Positions 48,660 to 56,402 of a stretch of DNA of 64,000 bases are shown here, piece after piece (the first letter of the stretch is position 1; every line of letters begins with the position of its first letter). The translations under genes were made by a program, and so were the position numbers. The stretch lies in the NCBI RefSeq assembly GCF_000716535.1, contig NZ_JNWV01000011.1, positions 124,001-188,000 on the forward strand, in the 5' to 3' direction. The notes below the pieces were generated by a model. The model saw only the letters and a list, made by a program, of their open reading frames with translations, did no database searches and was not told the origin of the DNA. Source of the stretch: Streptomyces flaveolus. GTDB lineage: Bacteria; Actinomycetota; Actinomycetes; Streptomycetales; Streptomycetaceae.

Positions 48660-50264
48660 TCAGCCGGTGCTGTCCGAGGTGACATTCTGGCGGGTCGCGT
48701 CGGCCGGGCAGGAGCTGCCGCTCGCGGGCAGCGAGCCGTACAGCAGGAAGTCATTGACCTTGCGGTGCACACACATGGAGGACGAGTACCCGGTGTGGCC
48801 CTCGCCCTTGTTGTCGAGCACCACCGCCGACGGGCCGAGCCGGTGTGCCGTCTCCACGGTCCACCGGTACGGCGTCGCCGGATCACCGCGCGTGCCGACG
48901 AGCAGCATCTTCGCGGAGCGCACGTTCTTCACCCGGTCGCGGATGAAGTCGGTGCCCTTGGGCCGGCCGTAGCACAGCAGCAGCTGGGTGAGCCGGTAGC
49001 GGCCGAAGACCGGCGAGGCCTGGTCGTAGGCGGCCCGCAGGTCCTTCAGGTCCTTGGTGAGCCGTGCGGCGGTGGGCCGGTCGGGGTCGTCCGCGCAGTT
49101 GATCGCCATCAGCGCGGCCGGCAGGTTGTCCGCCGGGACGTCCTGGGCGTCGACCAGCCCGCCGTCCGTCCGGGGCCGCTCACGGGGCAGGCCGATGCCG
49201 CCCGTGGCGAAGGCCATGACGCGCCGGGTGTCGCCGTCCTCGATCAGCGAGGCCAGCGCCCGCTCCAGCGAGGGCCACAGCTCCCTGCTGTACAGAGCCT
49301 GCCCGATGGCGCCCACCAGGTCCTGGCCGGAGAACGAGCCGCCGAAGTCCGTGGGCACCGGGTTCTCGTCGAGCGAGCGCACCAGCCGGATCACCTTGGC
49401 CCCGGCCGCGCGCCGGTCCTGCCCGAACGGACAGCCGAGGTCCGTCGCACACCAGTCCAGGAAGTCGTCCAGAGCCGTCTGCTGCCCCTCGGCCCCCGCC
49501 ACCCCCTGCTCGGCCAGCGACTCGGTCAGCGTGTCCACGCCGTCCAGGACGATCCGGCCGACCTTGCCGGGGAACTGCGCCGCGTACACCGCGCCGAGCC
49601 GGCTGCCGTAGGAGAAGCCGAGGTAGTTGAGGTGGTCGTCGCCGAGCGCCTGGCGAATGACGTCCAGGTCGCGGGAGGCGTTCACGGTGCCGATGTGCGG
49701 CAGCACCGGGCCGGAGAACCGGGCGCACTGGTCGGCGGCCTGCCGCAACCGCTCGAGCAGCGTCCGCGGATGACGGATGTCGGCGTCCTTCTCCGTCACG
49801 GCCGAGGCCACGTCGCTGCCCTCGCCGCAGCTGACGGGGGAGGACCGGCCGACCCCGCGCGGGTCGAAGGTGACCAGGTCGTAGCCCTTGGTCAGGTCCA
49901 TGAACTGCTTGCCCTCGGCGGCCAGCGCGGGGATGCCGGCGCCGCCCGGGCCGCCGAAGTTCAGCAGCACCGAGCCCTGGGACGCCCCGCTGGCGCGGTA
50001 GCGGGCCAGTGCCACGTCGAGCGTCCCGGCGCGTGGCCGCGCGTAGTCGAGCGGGACGGTGACCTTCGCGCACTGCAGGTCCTTCGGCATGTCCCTGCCC
50101 CGACAGGCGGCCCAGGTCAGCTTCTGCCGGTAGAACCGGGACAGGTCGGGCTGCGGCTGGTCGGCGGCAGCCGCGGGCAGCCCGGCTCCGAGCAGCGCGA
50201 GAGCGAGGGCCGAGGCACCCGCGCAGCGCCGGACGGCGGGCCGTGTGGACAGCTTGGCCAGCAT
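48660..50264 (-). CDS. Secreted alpha/beta hydrolase, tripeptidyl-aminopeptidase-like
   Basis: 534 residues. Signal MLAKLSTRPAVRRCAGASALALALLGAGLPAAAA. The family start LTWAACRGRDMPKDLQCAKVTVPLDYARP is followed by LLNFGGPGGAGIPALAAEGKQFMDLTKGYDLVTFDPRGVGRSSPVSC, the elbow NYLGFSYGSRLGAVYAAQFPGKVGRIVLDGVD (Ser near 210), GTRGDPATPYRWTVETAHRLG (acid) and NKGEGHTGYSSSMCV (His). Several Cys pairs suit an extracellular enzyme. Related Streptomyces proteases (TAP, SlpD/E) remove peptides from the N-terminus of secreted proteins. GGGAGG precedes ATG 50264. Confidence 0.87.
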   Translation of the reverse strand: MLAKLSTRPAVRRCAGASALALALLGAGLPAAAADQPQPDLSRFYRQKLTWAACRGRDMPKDLQCAKVTVPLDYARPRAGTLDVALARYRASGASQGSVLLNFGGPGGAGIPALAAEGKQFMDLTKGYDLVTFDPRGVGRSSPVSCGEGSDVASAVTEKDADIRHPRTLLERLRQAADQCARFSGPVLPHIGTVNASRDLDVIRQALGDDHLNYLGFSYGSRLGAVYAAQFPGKVGRIVLDGVDTLTESLAEQGVAGAEGQQTALDDFLDWCATDLGCPFGQDRRAAGAKVIRLVRSLDENPVPTDFGGSFSGQDLVGAIGQALYSRELWPSLERALASLIEDGDTRRVMAFATGGIGLPRERPRTDGGLVDAQDVPADNLPAALMAINCADDPDRPTAARLTKDLKDLRAAYDQASPVFGRYRLTQLLLCYGRPKGTDFIRDRVKNVRSAKMLLVGTRGDPATPYRWTVETAHRLGPSAVVLDNKGEGHTGYSSSMCVHRKVNDFLLYGSLPASGSSCPADATRQNVTSDSTG

Positions 50265-50469
50265 CGTTCGCCTCCCGGGGCGCCCGCCGCGGACCGGGAC
50301 GGCGCCCTCGGAACAGGTTAAGCGGGCCCCGGACGGCCCGCCTCCGGGCGAGCGGAGCGGCTCCCTCCGGGGTAGCCTGCGCGGCCTTCATGCCCCGTTG
50401 GTGATCTTTCAGCGGCTTTACATGCAGTTCGATAACCGTGCCGCTCGATGGGGTGAAAGACCGATTAGC

Positions 50470-50498
50470 CATAACTCCGATTGGTTCGACTCCGTTTT
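50470..50498 (+). promoter_or_regulatory. Possible BldN-type promoter of the chaplin gene
   Basis: CATAAC (50470-50475), 17-bp spacer, CGTTTT (50493-50498) resembles the BldN-sigma pattern CGTAAC-N16-CGTTGA but differs at two positions in the -10. Chaplin genes are known BldN targets, so this is a moderate guess. Confidence 0.35.
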
Positions 50499-50547
50499 AG
50501 GTGGTGCGGGTGAGTGCTCGCGATGATGTCTGGAAGGCAGGGAACCT

Positions 50548-51249
50548 ATGAGACGGGCTACCCGAAACGGTGTGATCGCCGTCGCCGCCGCGTCCGGCGC
50601 GATGGCCGTGGCGCTGCCGGTGTCCACCGCCTTCGCGGCGGGCGGGGCCGACGCCCACGGTTCGGCGGCCGGCTCGCCCGGGCTGGTCTCCGGCAACGGC
50701 ATCCAGCTGCCGGTGCATGTGCCGGTGAACGTCTGCGGCAACACGGTGGACGTCGTGGGGCTGCTCAACCCGGCCGCGGGCAACGCGTGCGCGAACACCG
50801 GCGGCGGGAAGAGCGGCGGTACGGGGAAGAACAGCGGCACGGGGAAGGACGGGGCGTCGGCCGCGTCCGGCGGGGCCTCCGCCCGCGGCGGTGCCGAGGA
50901 CTCGCCCGGAGTGCTCTCGGGCAACGGCATCCAGCTCCCCGTCGACCTGCCGGTCAACGTCAGCGGGAACAGCGTCGACGTCGTCGGCATCGGCAACCCG
51001 GCCCACGGCAACCAGTCGGTCAACGGCCCCGGCGACGAGCCGACCCGGCCCCCGCGGACCCCGGTTCCGACGTCCCGGGCCCCGAAGCCGCCGGCCCCCG
51101 TCCGGTCGCACCCCGCCCCGCACCCGGCGACCTCCACGCTGGCCCACACGGGAGCGGACGTGACGGCCCCGGCCGTCGCCGGCAGCGCCGCGCTCCTCCT
51201 CACCGGCGCGGTCCTGTACCGCCGCTTCCGCCCGGGCCGCCCGCACTGA
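50548..51249 (+). CDS. Long chaplin (two chaplin domains, cell-wall sorted)
   Basis: 233 residues. Signal MRRATRNGVIAVAAASGAMAVALPVSTAFAA. Chaplin domain 1 (about 43-83: GSPGLVSGNGIQLPVHVPVNVCGNTVDVVGLLNPAAGNACAN) has the usual Cys pair. Domain 2 (about 118-155: DSPGVLSGNGIQLPVDLPVNVSGNSVDVVGIGNPAHGNQSVN) has Ser in place of both Cys. A Pro-rich linker leads to the sorting signal LAHTG, a hydrophobic segment (AVAGSAALLLTGAVLYRRF) and a basic tail, so sortase anchors it to the wall. It coats aerial hyphae with amyloid. No clear ribosome-binding site except AAGGCAGGG before ATG 50548. Confidence 0.9.
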   Translation: MRRATRNGVIAVAAASGAMAVALPVSTAFAAGGADAHGSAAGSPGLVSGNGIQLPVHVPVNVCGNTVDVVGLLNPAAGNACANTGGGKSGGTGKNSGTGKDGASAASGGASARGGAEDSPGVLSGNGIQLPVDLPVNVSGNSVDVVGIGNPAHGNQSVNGPGDEPTRPPRTPVPTSRAPKPPAPVRSHPAPHPATSTLAHTGADVTAPAVAGSAALLLTGAVLYRRFRPGRPH

Positions 51250-51260
51250 CGCGCCCCCCA

Positions 51261-51296
51261 CACGGCCCCACCGGACCCCGGCCCGGCGGGGCCGTG
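51261..51296 (+). terminator. Hairpin after the chaplin gene
   Basis: CACGGCCCC (51261-51269) pairs with GGGGCCGTG (51288-51296); the 18-nt loop includes a further CCGG stretch. It ends the chaplin transcript. Confidence 0.68.
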
Positions 51297-51845
51297 CCCT
51301 CCGGGGGTGGCACAGAACGGTCCCGGTCCGGCGCACACGCCGGCAAGCGCCGCATGCGGGGGCGGAGGCGGAGACGGTCGGCAAGGCGGAACCGTACCCA
51401 TCGGTCCCCGGTTCCGTGCGAGCGGCTGCGTCGAGCGCCGGCCCGGTGGGAACGTGTCCTCCGCGCGGTGGGGTGGAGCGGTGGCCGCTCGGGCAGGGGA
51501 GGGCCGGCTGCATGGCGACCGAGACCCGGTCATGACGTGTGCGCAGCGCCCGATGCCGCACGCCCCGCAGAGCGGCCGACGGCATGGCGACCCCGATCCG
51601 GCCGATCCCCGCGTCCCCCACGCCCCGCTTTTTCGAGAAGGTGGCCGACCTCGGCTCCTTCCGAGGAGGTGGCCGACCTCCCGATACCCCAGCATCCCCC
51701 AACTCCCTTGCCGCGCGCGCGGAGTCCGGCCGCAACGGCCGATCTCCCCGTGGCGCGGCCCCCGTTGATCCGGAAGGATGCTGTGGGCGGGCCGGCGGAC
51801 GGCCGTGCCGTGTGGCAGCCCCCTCGACGGAAACGGAGCGCATCG
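51297..51845. other. Intergenic stretch without a convincing gene
   Basis: About 550 bp. Open frames exist on both strands, but all are Arg/Pro-rich and lack ribosome-binding sites. GGTGGCCGACCTC is repeated directly near 51640 and 51667, with an inverted relative. GCATGGCGACC is also repeated. No promoter is clear; the GNAT gene downstream has GGAG. Confidence 0.5.
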
Positions 51846-52700
51846 ATGACCTCGGCGACCCCCCACGACCTCGTCGTCACCCAGGCCACCCTCGACGACT
51901 GGCCGGTGATCAGCGGGTGGGCGGCCGCGGAGGGCTGGAATCCCGGGCTGTCCGACGGGCCCGCGTTCTTCGCGCAGGACCCTGAAGGGTTCTTCCTCGG
52001 CCGGATCGACGGGGAGCCGGTGTCGGCCATCTCCGTCGTCAACCACGGCCCCGACTACGCCTTCCTCGGCTGCTACCTGGTCCGCCCCGACCTGCGCGGC
52101 CGGGGGCACGGGCTCACCACGTGGAAGACCGCGCTGGCGCACGCCGGGAACCGGACCGTCGGCCTGGACGGAGTCGTCGCCCAGCAGGACAACTACCGCC
52201 AGTCCGGCTTCCACCCCGCCTACCGCACCATCCGCTTCACCGGCACCGCCCCCGAGAGCGGCACGCCCGCCGGCGTCCGCCCGGTCGGACCCGCCGACCT
52301 GGCCGCGCTCACCGCCTACGACAGCGCCTGCCACCCCGCCGACCGCCCACGCTTCCTCGCCGAGTGGCTCGGCACGCCCGGCCACCGTGCCGTCGTCCGT
52401 GAGGACGGCGGTCGCCCGACCGGCTACGGCGTGCTCCGTCCCGGCCACGACACCTTGCGGATCGGTCCCCTCTTCGCGGACACCGCCGACGACGCCCGGG
52501 CCCTGTTCGCCGCCCTCACCGCCGAGGCGGCCGGCAGCGAGGTGGCGATCGACGTCCCCGAGCCGAACGCGGCCGGCGTCGCCCTCGCCGAAGAGGCCGG
52601 CCTGCGCCCCTCGTTCGAGACCGCCCGCATGTACACGGGTCCGGTGCGCGCGTACGCCCGGGAGCGGGTGTTCGGCGTCACCACGCTCGAACTCGGCTGA
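51846..52700 (+). CDS. GNAT-family acetyltransferase with two domains
   Basis: 284 residues. Domain 1 has LVVTQATLDDWPVISGWAAAEGW and FLGCYLVRPDLRGRGHGLTTWKTALAHAG (acetyl-CoA loop RGRGHG), ending near 140. Domain 2 (about 145-275) has VRPVGPADLAALTAYD and VLRPGHDTLRIGPLFADTADDARALFAAL, with a shifted acyl-CoA region. This doubled plan is seen in the YitH type. GGAG precedes ATG 51846. It ends three bases before the deaminase duplication. Substrate unknown. Confidence 0.82.
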   Translation: MTSATPHDLVVTQATLDDWPVISGWAAAEGWNPGLSDGPAFFAQDPEGFFLGRIDGEPVSAISVVNHGPDYAFLGCYLVRPDLRGRGHGLTTWKTALAHAGNRTVGLDGVVAQQDNYRQSGFHPAYRTIRFTGTAPESGTPAGVRPVGPADLAALTAYDSACHPADRPRFLAEWLGTPGHRAVVREDGGRPTGYGVLRPGHDTLRIGPLFADTADDARALFAALTAEAAGSEVAIDVPEPNAAGVALAEEAGLRPSFETARMYTGPVRAYARERVFGVTTLELG

Positions 52701-52702
52701 CG

Positions 52703-52944
52703 TCAGGCGGGACGGGCGCGCCCGGCGTGGTAGCGGCGGTGCAAATCCCGTACCTCGTCCACCCGTCCAACTCGGCAAGCATGCCGGAGAGCTGGACGGA
52801 GGAGACGATGTACACGACCCGGCCGAGCCCCACCCAGGCGTGCGCCGCCGCGCACATCGGGCAGTGCTCCCCGGAGGTGTAGACGGCCGCCTCCGCCCGT
52901 TCCCCGGGCGTCAGGTGCCCCGTCGACCAGCGGGCCGGCTCAAC
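52703..52944 (-). pseudogene. Duplicated 3-prime fragment of the deaminase gene (copy A)
   Basis: This segment repeats 52945-53188 with about 95 percent identity by eye (242 against 244 bp). On the minus strand it contains RWSTGHLTPGERAEAAVYTSGEHCPMCAAAHAWVGLGRVVYIVSSVQLSGMLAEL and, in a shifted frame, the family C-terminus DEVRDLHRRYHAGRARPA ending in TGA at 52703-52705. It has no start of its own. Confidence 0.85.
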
Positions 52945-53188
52945 TCAGGCGGGACGGGCGTGCCCTGCGTGGTAGCGGCGGTGCAAATCCCGTACCTCGT
53001 CGGCACGCCCAACTCGGCGAGTATGCCGGAGAGCTGGACGGAGGAGACGATGTACACGATCCGGCCGAGCCCCACCCAGGCGTGCGCCGCCGCGCACATC
53101 GGGCAGTGCTCCCCGGAGGTGTAGACGGTCGCCTCCGCCCGTTCCCCGGGCGTCAGGTGCGCGGCCGACCAGCGGGCCAGCTCGAACT
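52703..53188. repeat. Tandem direct duplication of about 242 bp (52703-52944 and 52945-53188)
   Basis: Both copies begin TCAGGCGGGACGGGCG and end CCAGCGGGCC-GCTC. The duplication begins at the natural TGA of the deaminase and ends inside its coding region. A 242-bp unit is not a multiple of three. Confidence 0.9.
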
Positions 53189-53357
53189 CGGGATGCCGGG
53201 TACGGTCCCCGTCCGCCACCCGGTTGCGGTCCTCCGCCAGCACGGTCCCGTCTCCGGCCACGAGCACCGACCCGAAGGGCTCGTCACCGGCGTCCAGCGC
53301 CTCGGTCGCCAGCTCCACACAGCGGCGCAGATAGCGCAGCTCACTGTCCCGTACCAT
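52911..53357 (-). CDS. Nucleoside/cytidine-type deaminase with damaged C-terminus
   Basis: 148 residues as read. SELRYLRRCVELATEALDAGDEPFGSVLVAGDGTVLAEDRNRV is the family start; RHPEFELARW stands where most members have H-A-E (metal ligand His and catalytic Glu), and SGEHCPMCAAAHAWVGLGRIVY supplies the PCxxC-like zinc ligands. After ILAELG the native frame goes off into PTRYGICTAATTQGTP; the usual tail DEVRDLHRRYHAGHARPA is in another frame just after. About 30 residues normally between are missing. So the 3-prime end is deleted and shifted, and the stop lies in the duplicated copy. The protein may be unstable. The start overlaps the MFS gene by 17 nt, so both are in one operon. Confidence 0.7.
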   Translation of the reverse strand: MVRDSELRYLRRCVELATEALDAGDEPFGSVLVAGDGTVLAEDRNRVADGDRTRHPEFELARWSAAHLTPGERAEATVYTSGEHCPMCAAAHAWVGLGRIVYIVSSVQLSGILAELGVPTRYGICTAATTQGTPVPPELSRPAGRRGT

Positions 53358-54627
53358 CGGCCCACCTCCTCACGGCATGATCTCCGGCGGGGCAGGTTAC
53401 GGCCACCGCGGCCGATCCGGCCAGCGCGTCCGTCCGAGCGGCGACGGCCGGTCGCCGGGCCGGGAAGGCGTGCCGGCGCCCGCCCGCGACCGTCGCGAGA
53501 GCCAGCAGGACCGGCGGCAGCGCGGTCCAGGGCAGCGCCCCGGCGCCCGCCGCGTCCAGCGCCAAGCCACCGGTGAGCGAACCGGCGGCGATGCCCGCGT
53601 TGTACACCGTGGTCTGCAACGAGGTCGCCACATCGGCGTCCGTCGGCCCCGACGCGTCGACCAGCGCGGTCTGGATCAAGGTGGGCGCCCCGCCGAAGGC
53701 CACACCCCACACCGCCACCGCGCCGACCAGCAGCCCGGGCACCCGGGCCCCCGCGCCCAGCACCAGCAGCACGGCCGCGACGAGAGCGAGCGCCGTGAGC
53801 AGGACGGGCCGTGGCCTGCTGTCGACCTGCACACCGGTGAGCCAGATGCCGGCCACCGTGGCGGACCCGAACACCGCGAGCAGCACGCCCGTACGGCCGT
53901 ACCCCGCATGCGCGGCGAACGGGGCGACGTACGTGTACATCACCTGGTGCCCCAGCAGCAGGCACAGCGTCACGGACAGCACCGGGCGGATGCCGGGACG
54001 TAGGGCGACCCGGACCAGGGGCACGCGCGCGTGCGGCGGCTCGCCCGGGAAGCCGGGCACCCGCAGCCGTACCCAGCCCACGAGCAGTGCGGCGAGCACG
54101 GCGAGCGCCGCGAACGCGGCACGCCAGCCCACCGCTGCGGCCAGCGCGGTACCGGCGGGCACGCCCAGCGCCAGGGCCAGCGTGATCCCGGCCAGCACCA
54201 CCGCGATGGCCCGGCCCCGCCGCTCGGCCGGCACCATCCGGGCCGCGTACCCGGCGAGCATCGCCCACAGCGTGCCGCCCATCGCCCCGGCCAGCAGCCG
54301 GGCCGCGACGGTGAGCGGGTACGACGACGACAGGGCGACCAGCGCGTCGCTGACGGCGAACCCCAGCAGCGTGCCGCACAGCACCGGCCGCCGGGGGAGC
54401 CCCCGCAGGGCCGCGGTCACCGGGATCGCGGCCACGAACGAGGTGGCGGCGTACGCGGTGACGAGGAAACCGATCCGGGACTCGGCCACCCCGAGCGGGG
54501 GCGCCATCGCGGGCAGCAGGCCCGCCGGGAGGAGCTCGGTCAGTACGGCGGTGAACGCGGCGCAGGACAGGGCGAGCAGCCCCGACCACGGCAGGCGACC
54601 GCCCCCGACCTGGGAGGACAGGGTCAT
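53341..54627 (-). CDS. MFS drug/metabolite exporter (DHA1 type)
   Basis: 428 residues with about 12 hydrophobic segments. SRIGFLVTAYAATSFVAAIPVTAALRGLPRRPVLCGTLLGFAVSDALVAL holds helix 2 and the loop-2/3 motif, and RLLAGAMGGTLWAMLAGYAARMVPAERRGRAIAVVLAGITLALALGVPAGTAL the conserved helix 4-5 region (motif C-like G-x-x-x-G-P-A). It resembles Cmx- and AraJ-type exporters. The stop overlaps the deaminase start, so export and deamination may be linked. It is divergent from a MerR gene whose operator lies between. Substrate unknown. Confidence 0.87.
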   Translation of the reverse strand: MTLSSQVGGGRLPWSGLLALSCAAFTAVLTELLPAGLLPAMAPPLGVAESRIGFLVTAYAATSFVAAIPVTAALRGLPRRPVLCGTLLGFAVSDALVALSSSYPLTVAARLLAGAMGGTLWAMLAGYAARMVPAERRGRAIAVVLAGITLALALGVPAGTALAAAVGWRAAFAALAVLAALLVGWVRLRVPGFPGEPPHARVPLVRVALRPGIRPVLSVTLCLLLGHQVMYTYVAPFAAHAGYGRTGVLLAVFGSATVAGIWLTGVQVDSRPRPVLLTALALVAAVLLVLGAGARVPGLLVGAVAVWGVAFGGAPTLIQTALVDASGPTDADVATSLQTTVYNAGIAAGSLTGGLALDAAGAGALPWTALPPVLLALATVAGGRRHAFPARRPAVAARTDALAGSAAVAVTCPAGDHAVRRWADGTGQ

Positions 54628-54643
54628 GCGACCATGGTGGAAG

Positions 54644-54666
54644 CCTCACATCAGTGTGAAGGTCAA
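54644..54666 (-). promoter_or_regulatory. MerR-type operator and -35 of the MFS gene
   Basis: On the minus strand TTGACC (54661-54666) is followed by the dyad CCTTCACA-CTG-ATGTGAGG (54644-54662 on the plus strand reads CCTCACATCAGTGTGAAGG). This is the classic MerR-family arrangement, with the dyad in an over-long spacer behind the -35. It is 16 bp from the MFS ATG and 24 bp from the divergent MerR ATG. Confidence 0.78.
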
Positions 54667-54686
54667 GCGTGGGTCCGGAGGCCGGA

Positions 54687-55058
54687 ATGCGGATCGGTGA
54701 GCTGTCCCGCCGTACGGGCGTCCCCGCCCGGCTGCTGCGGTACTACGAGGAACAGCACCTGCTCCACCCGGAACGCACCGGCAACGGCTACCGCAGCTAT
54801 CCGGAGTCAGCGGTCGCGCGGGTCGGGCAGATCCGCGGCCTGCTGGACTCCGGCCTGACCACCGAGATGATCCGCGCGATCCTGCCGTACCTCTGCGGTC
54901 CGGGGCATCTCGTGCCGGCTCCCGGGGACGTGCCTGCGGAGACGGCCGCCCTGCTCCAGGGGCACATCGACCGCATCCAGGCCCGCATCGACTGCCTGGC
55001 CCGCAACCGCGACCGTCTCACCGCCTACCTGGCGGCGGTACGGCAGGACGGCCGCTGA
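54687..55058 (+). CDS. MerR-family transcriptional regulator
   Basis: 123 residues. MRIGELSRRTGVPARLLRYYEEQHLLHPERTGNGYRSYPESAVARVGQIRGLLDSGLTTEMIRAIL is the winged-helix MerR DNA-binding region, followed by a coiled coil (QGHIDRIQARIDCLARNRDRLTAYL). One Cys in LPYLCGPGH and one in the coil; no metal site is evident, so it is likely a multidrug-type regulator. GGAGG precedes ATG 54687. It is divergent from the MFS gene and should activate it from the operator at 54644. Confidence 0.88.
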   Translation: MRIGELSRRTGVPARLLRYYEEQHLLHPERTGNGYRSYPESAVARVGQIRGLLDSGLTTEMIRAILPYLCGPGHLVPAPGDVPAETAALLQGHIDRIQARIDCLARNRDRLTAYLAAVRQDGR

Positions 55059-55131
55059 CGGCCTGTCACCTCGTGCGGGCCTGCCTGTTAAATCCTTTGT
55101 GCCTGCCCGGTCGTCGTGCTGAAGTGAGGCC

Positions 55132-55908
55132 ATGGATCACGCTGCTGTGCTCGCTGTGTACGACCGGGATCTGCGCGAGGGTGCCCGGCCCGACGGACCC
55201 GAGGTCCGGATCGAGCGGGTCGGCGGGGTGGTGCGTCAGGTCGCGGACGCGCACGGCTGGAACGGCGTGCTCTGGTCCGGTCTGGACGCGGCGGACGCGG
55301 ACCGGGCGGTCCGCGACCAGATCGCCTACTTCGGCGGCCTGGGCCTGGACTTCGAATGGAAGCTCTACGCCCATGACGAGCCGGCCGATCTCGGCGACCG
55401 GCTGCTCGCCGCCGGATTCCGGGCCGAGCCCGCGGAGACGCTGATGGTGGCCGAGGTGGCCGGGCTCCCGCTGGACACCGCGCCGCCGGCCGGTGTCCGC
55501 TTCGTCGAGGCCGCCGATCCGGCCGGCGTCGACCTCGTCGTGGACGTGCACGAAAGGGTCTTCGGGACCGACGGCAGCGGGCTGCGGCACCAGTTGCTCG
55601 CCCGTCTGGCCGCCGACCCCGGCACGGTCGTCGCCGTGGCCGCCCTCGCCGGCGGCGAACCCGTGGCCGCCGCCCGCATGGAGCTGGCGCCCGGCACCCG
55701 GTTCGCCGGGCTGTGGGGCGGCGGCACGGTCGCGGCCTGGCGGGGCCGGGGCATCTACCGCGCCCTGATCGCCCACCGCGCCCGTGTCGCCGCCGCCCAG
55801 GGCTACCGCTACGTCCACGTCGACGCCTCGTCCATGAGCCGCCCGATCCTGGCCCGTCTCGGCTTCCACGCGCTGAGCACCACGACGCCCTACGTGTACG
55901 AGAACTGA
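55132..55908 (+). CDS. GNAT-family acetyltransferase
   Basis: 258 residues. An N-terminal part (1-110, AVLAVYDRDLREGARPDGPEVRIERVGGVV) is followed by a GNAT core: VAVAALAGGEPVAAARMELAPGTRFAGLWGGGTVAAWRGRGIYRALIAHRARVAAAQGYRYVHVDASSMSRPILARLGFHALSTTTPYVYE. The acetyl-CoA loop is WRGRGIYRAL. The N-terminal part may be an extra substrate domain. No ribosome-binding site except GAG, so weak initiation. Substrate unknown. Confidence 0.85.
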   Translation: MDHAAVLAVYDRDLREGARPDGPEVRIERVGGVVRQVADAHGWNGVLWSGLDAADADRAVRDQIAYFGGLGLDFEWKLYAHDEPADLGDRLLAAGFRAEPAETLMVAEVAGLPLDTAPPAGVRFVEAADPAGVDLVVDVHERVFGTDGSGLRHQLLARLAADPGTVVAVAALAGGEPVAAARMELAPGTRFAGLWGGGTVAAWRGRGIYRALIAHRARVAAAQGYRYVHVDASSMSRPILARLGFHALSTTTPYVYEN

Positions 55909-55909
55909 C

Positions 55910-56173
55910 TCAGCGCCGGGCCCGGCTCCGGTCCAGCGCGGCCACTCCGACGGCCGCCAGGGCTATCTGGATGAGCCACTCGATCCAGTCGGGCCCGTTC
56001 GTGTCGGCGACCCCCAGCCCGGCGGCGATCGCCGAGCCCAGCAGCGCGGCCACGATGCCGACGACGATGGTCCACAGGACCCCGATGTGCTGTCGTCCAG
56101 GGACGACCAGCCGGCCCAGTACGCCGATGACGAGGCCGATGATGACGGCGCTGATGATGCCTGAGATCTCCAT
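55910..56173 (-). CDS. GlsB/YeaQ/YmgE-family small membrane protein
   Basis: 87 residues, nearly all hydrophobic, with three predicted helices: ISGIISAVIIGLVIGVLGRLVVPG, IGVLWTIVVGIVAALLGSAIAAGLG and WIEWLIQIALAAVGVAAL. The GRLVVPGRQ loop is the family signature. These proteins are induced by stress and sit in the inner membrane. AAGGAGG precedes ATG 56173. It converges with the GNAT gene. Confidence 0.88.
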   Translation of the reverse strand: MEISGIISAVIIGLVIGVLGRLVVPGRQHIGVLWTIVVGIVAALLGSAIAAGLGVADTNGPDWIEWLIQIALAAVGVAALDRSRARR

Positions 56174-56402
56174 GGCCGACCCTCCTTGACGGTCTTGTTC
56201 TTGATCCCCGCTGAAGTGGCATGTGCCCGCTGTAAGCGGAGCCACTCCGCTCCGGTTGCCCCCGGAAGCCTCTGTTCACCGCCCCTTCATGCCATGTACC
56301 TTTCAACCGTTCGACGCGTGTAGAACCCTCAAGCGGGCTCTACGCGCGCAGACTTGGCGCCCGCACCGCCCTCTTCCCCACCCCTTCATGGAGGTTCGAC
56401 GG

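Noticed and set aside
50418..52778. Long minus-strand frame of 786 codons opposite the chaplin and GNAT genes
   Set aside because: Crosses two real plus-strand genes and a terminator; composition is not protein-like.
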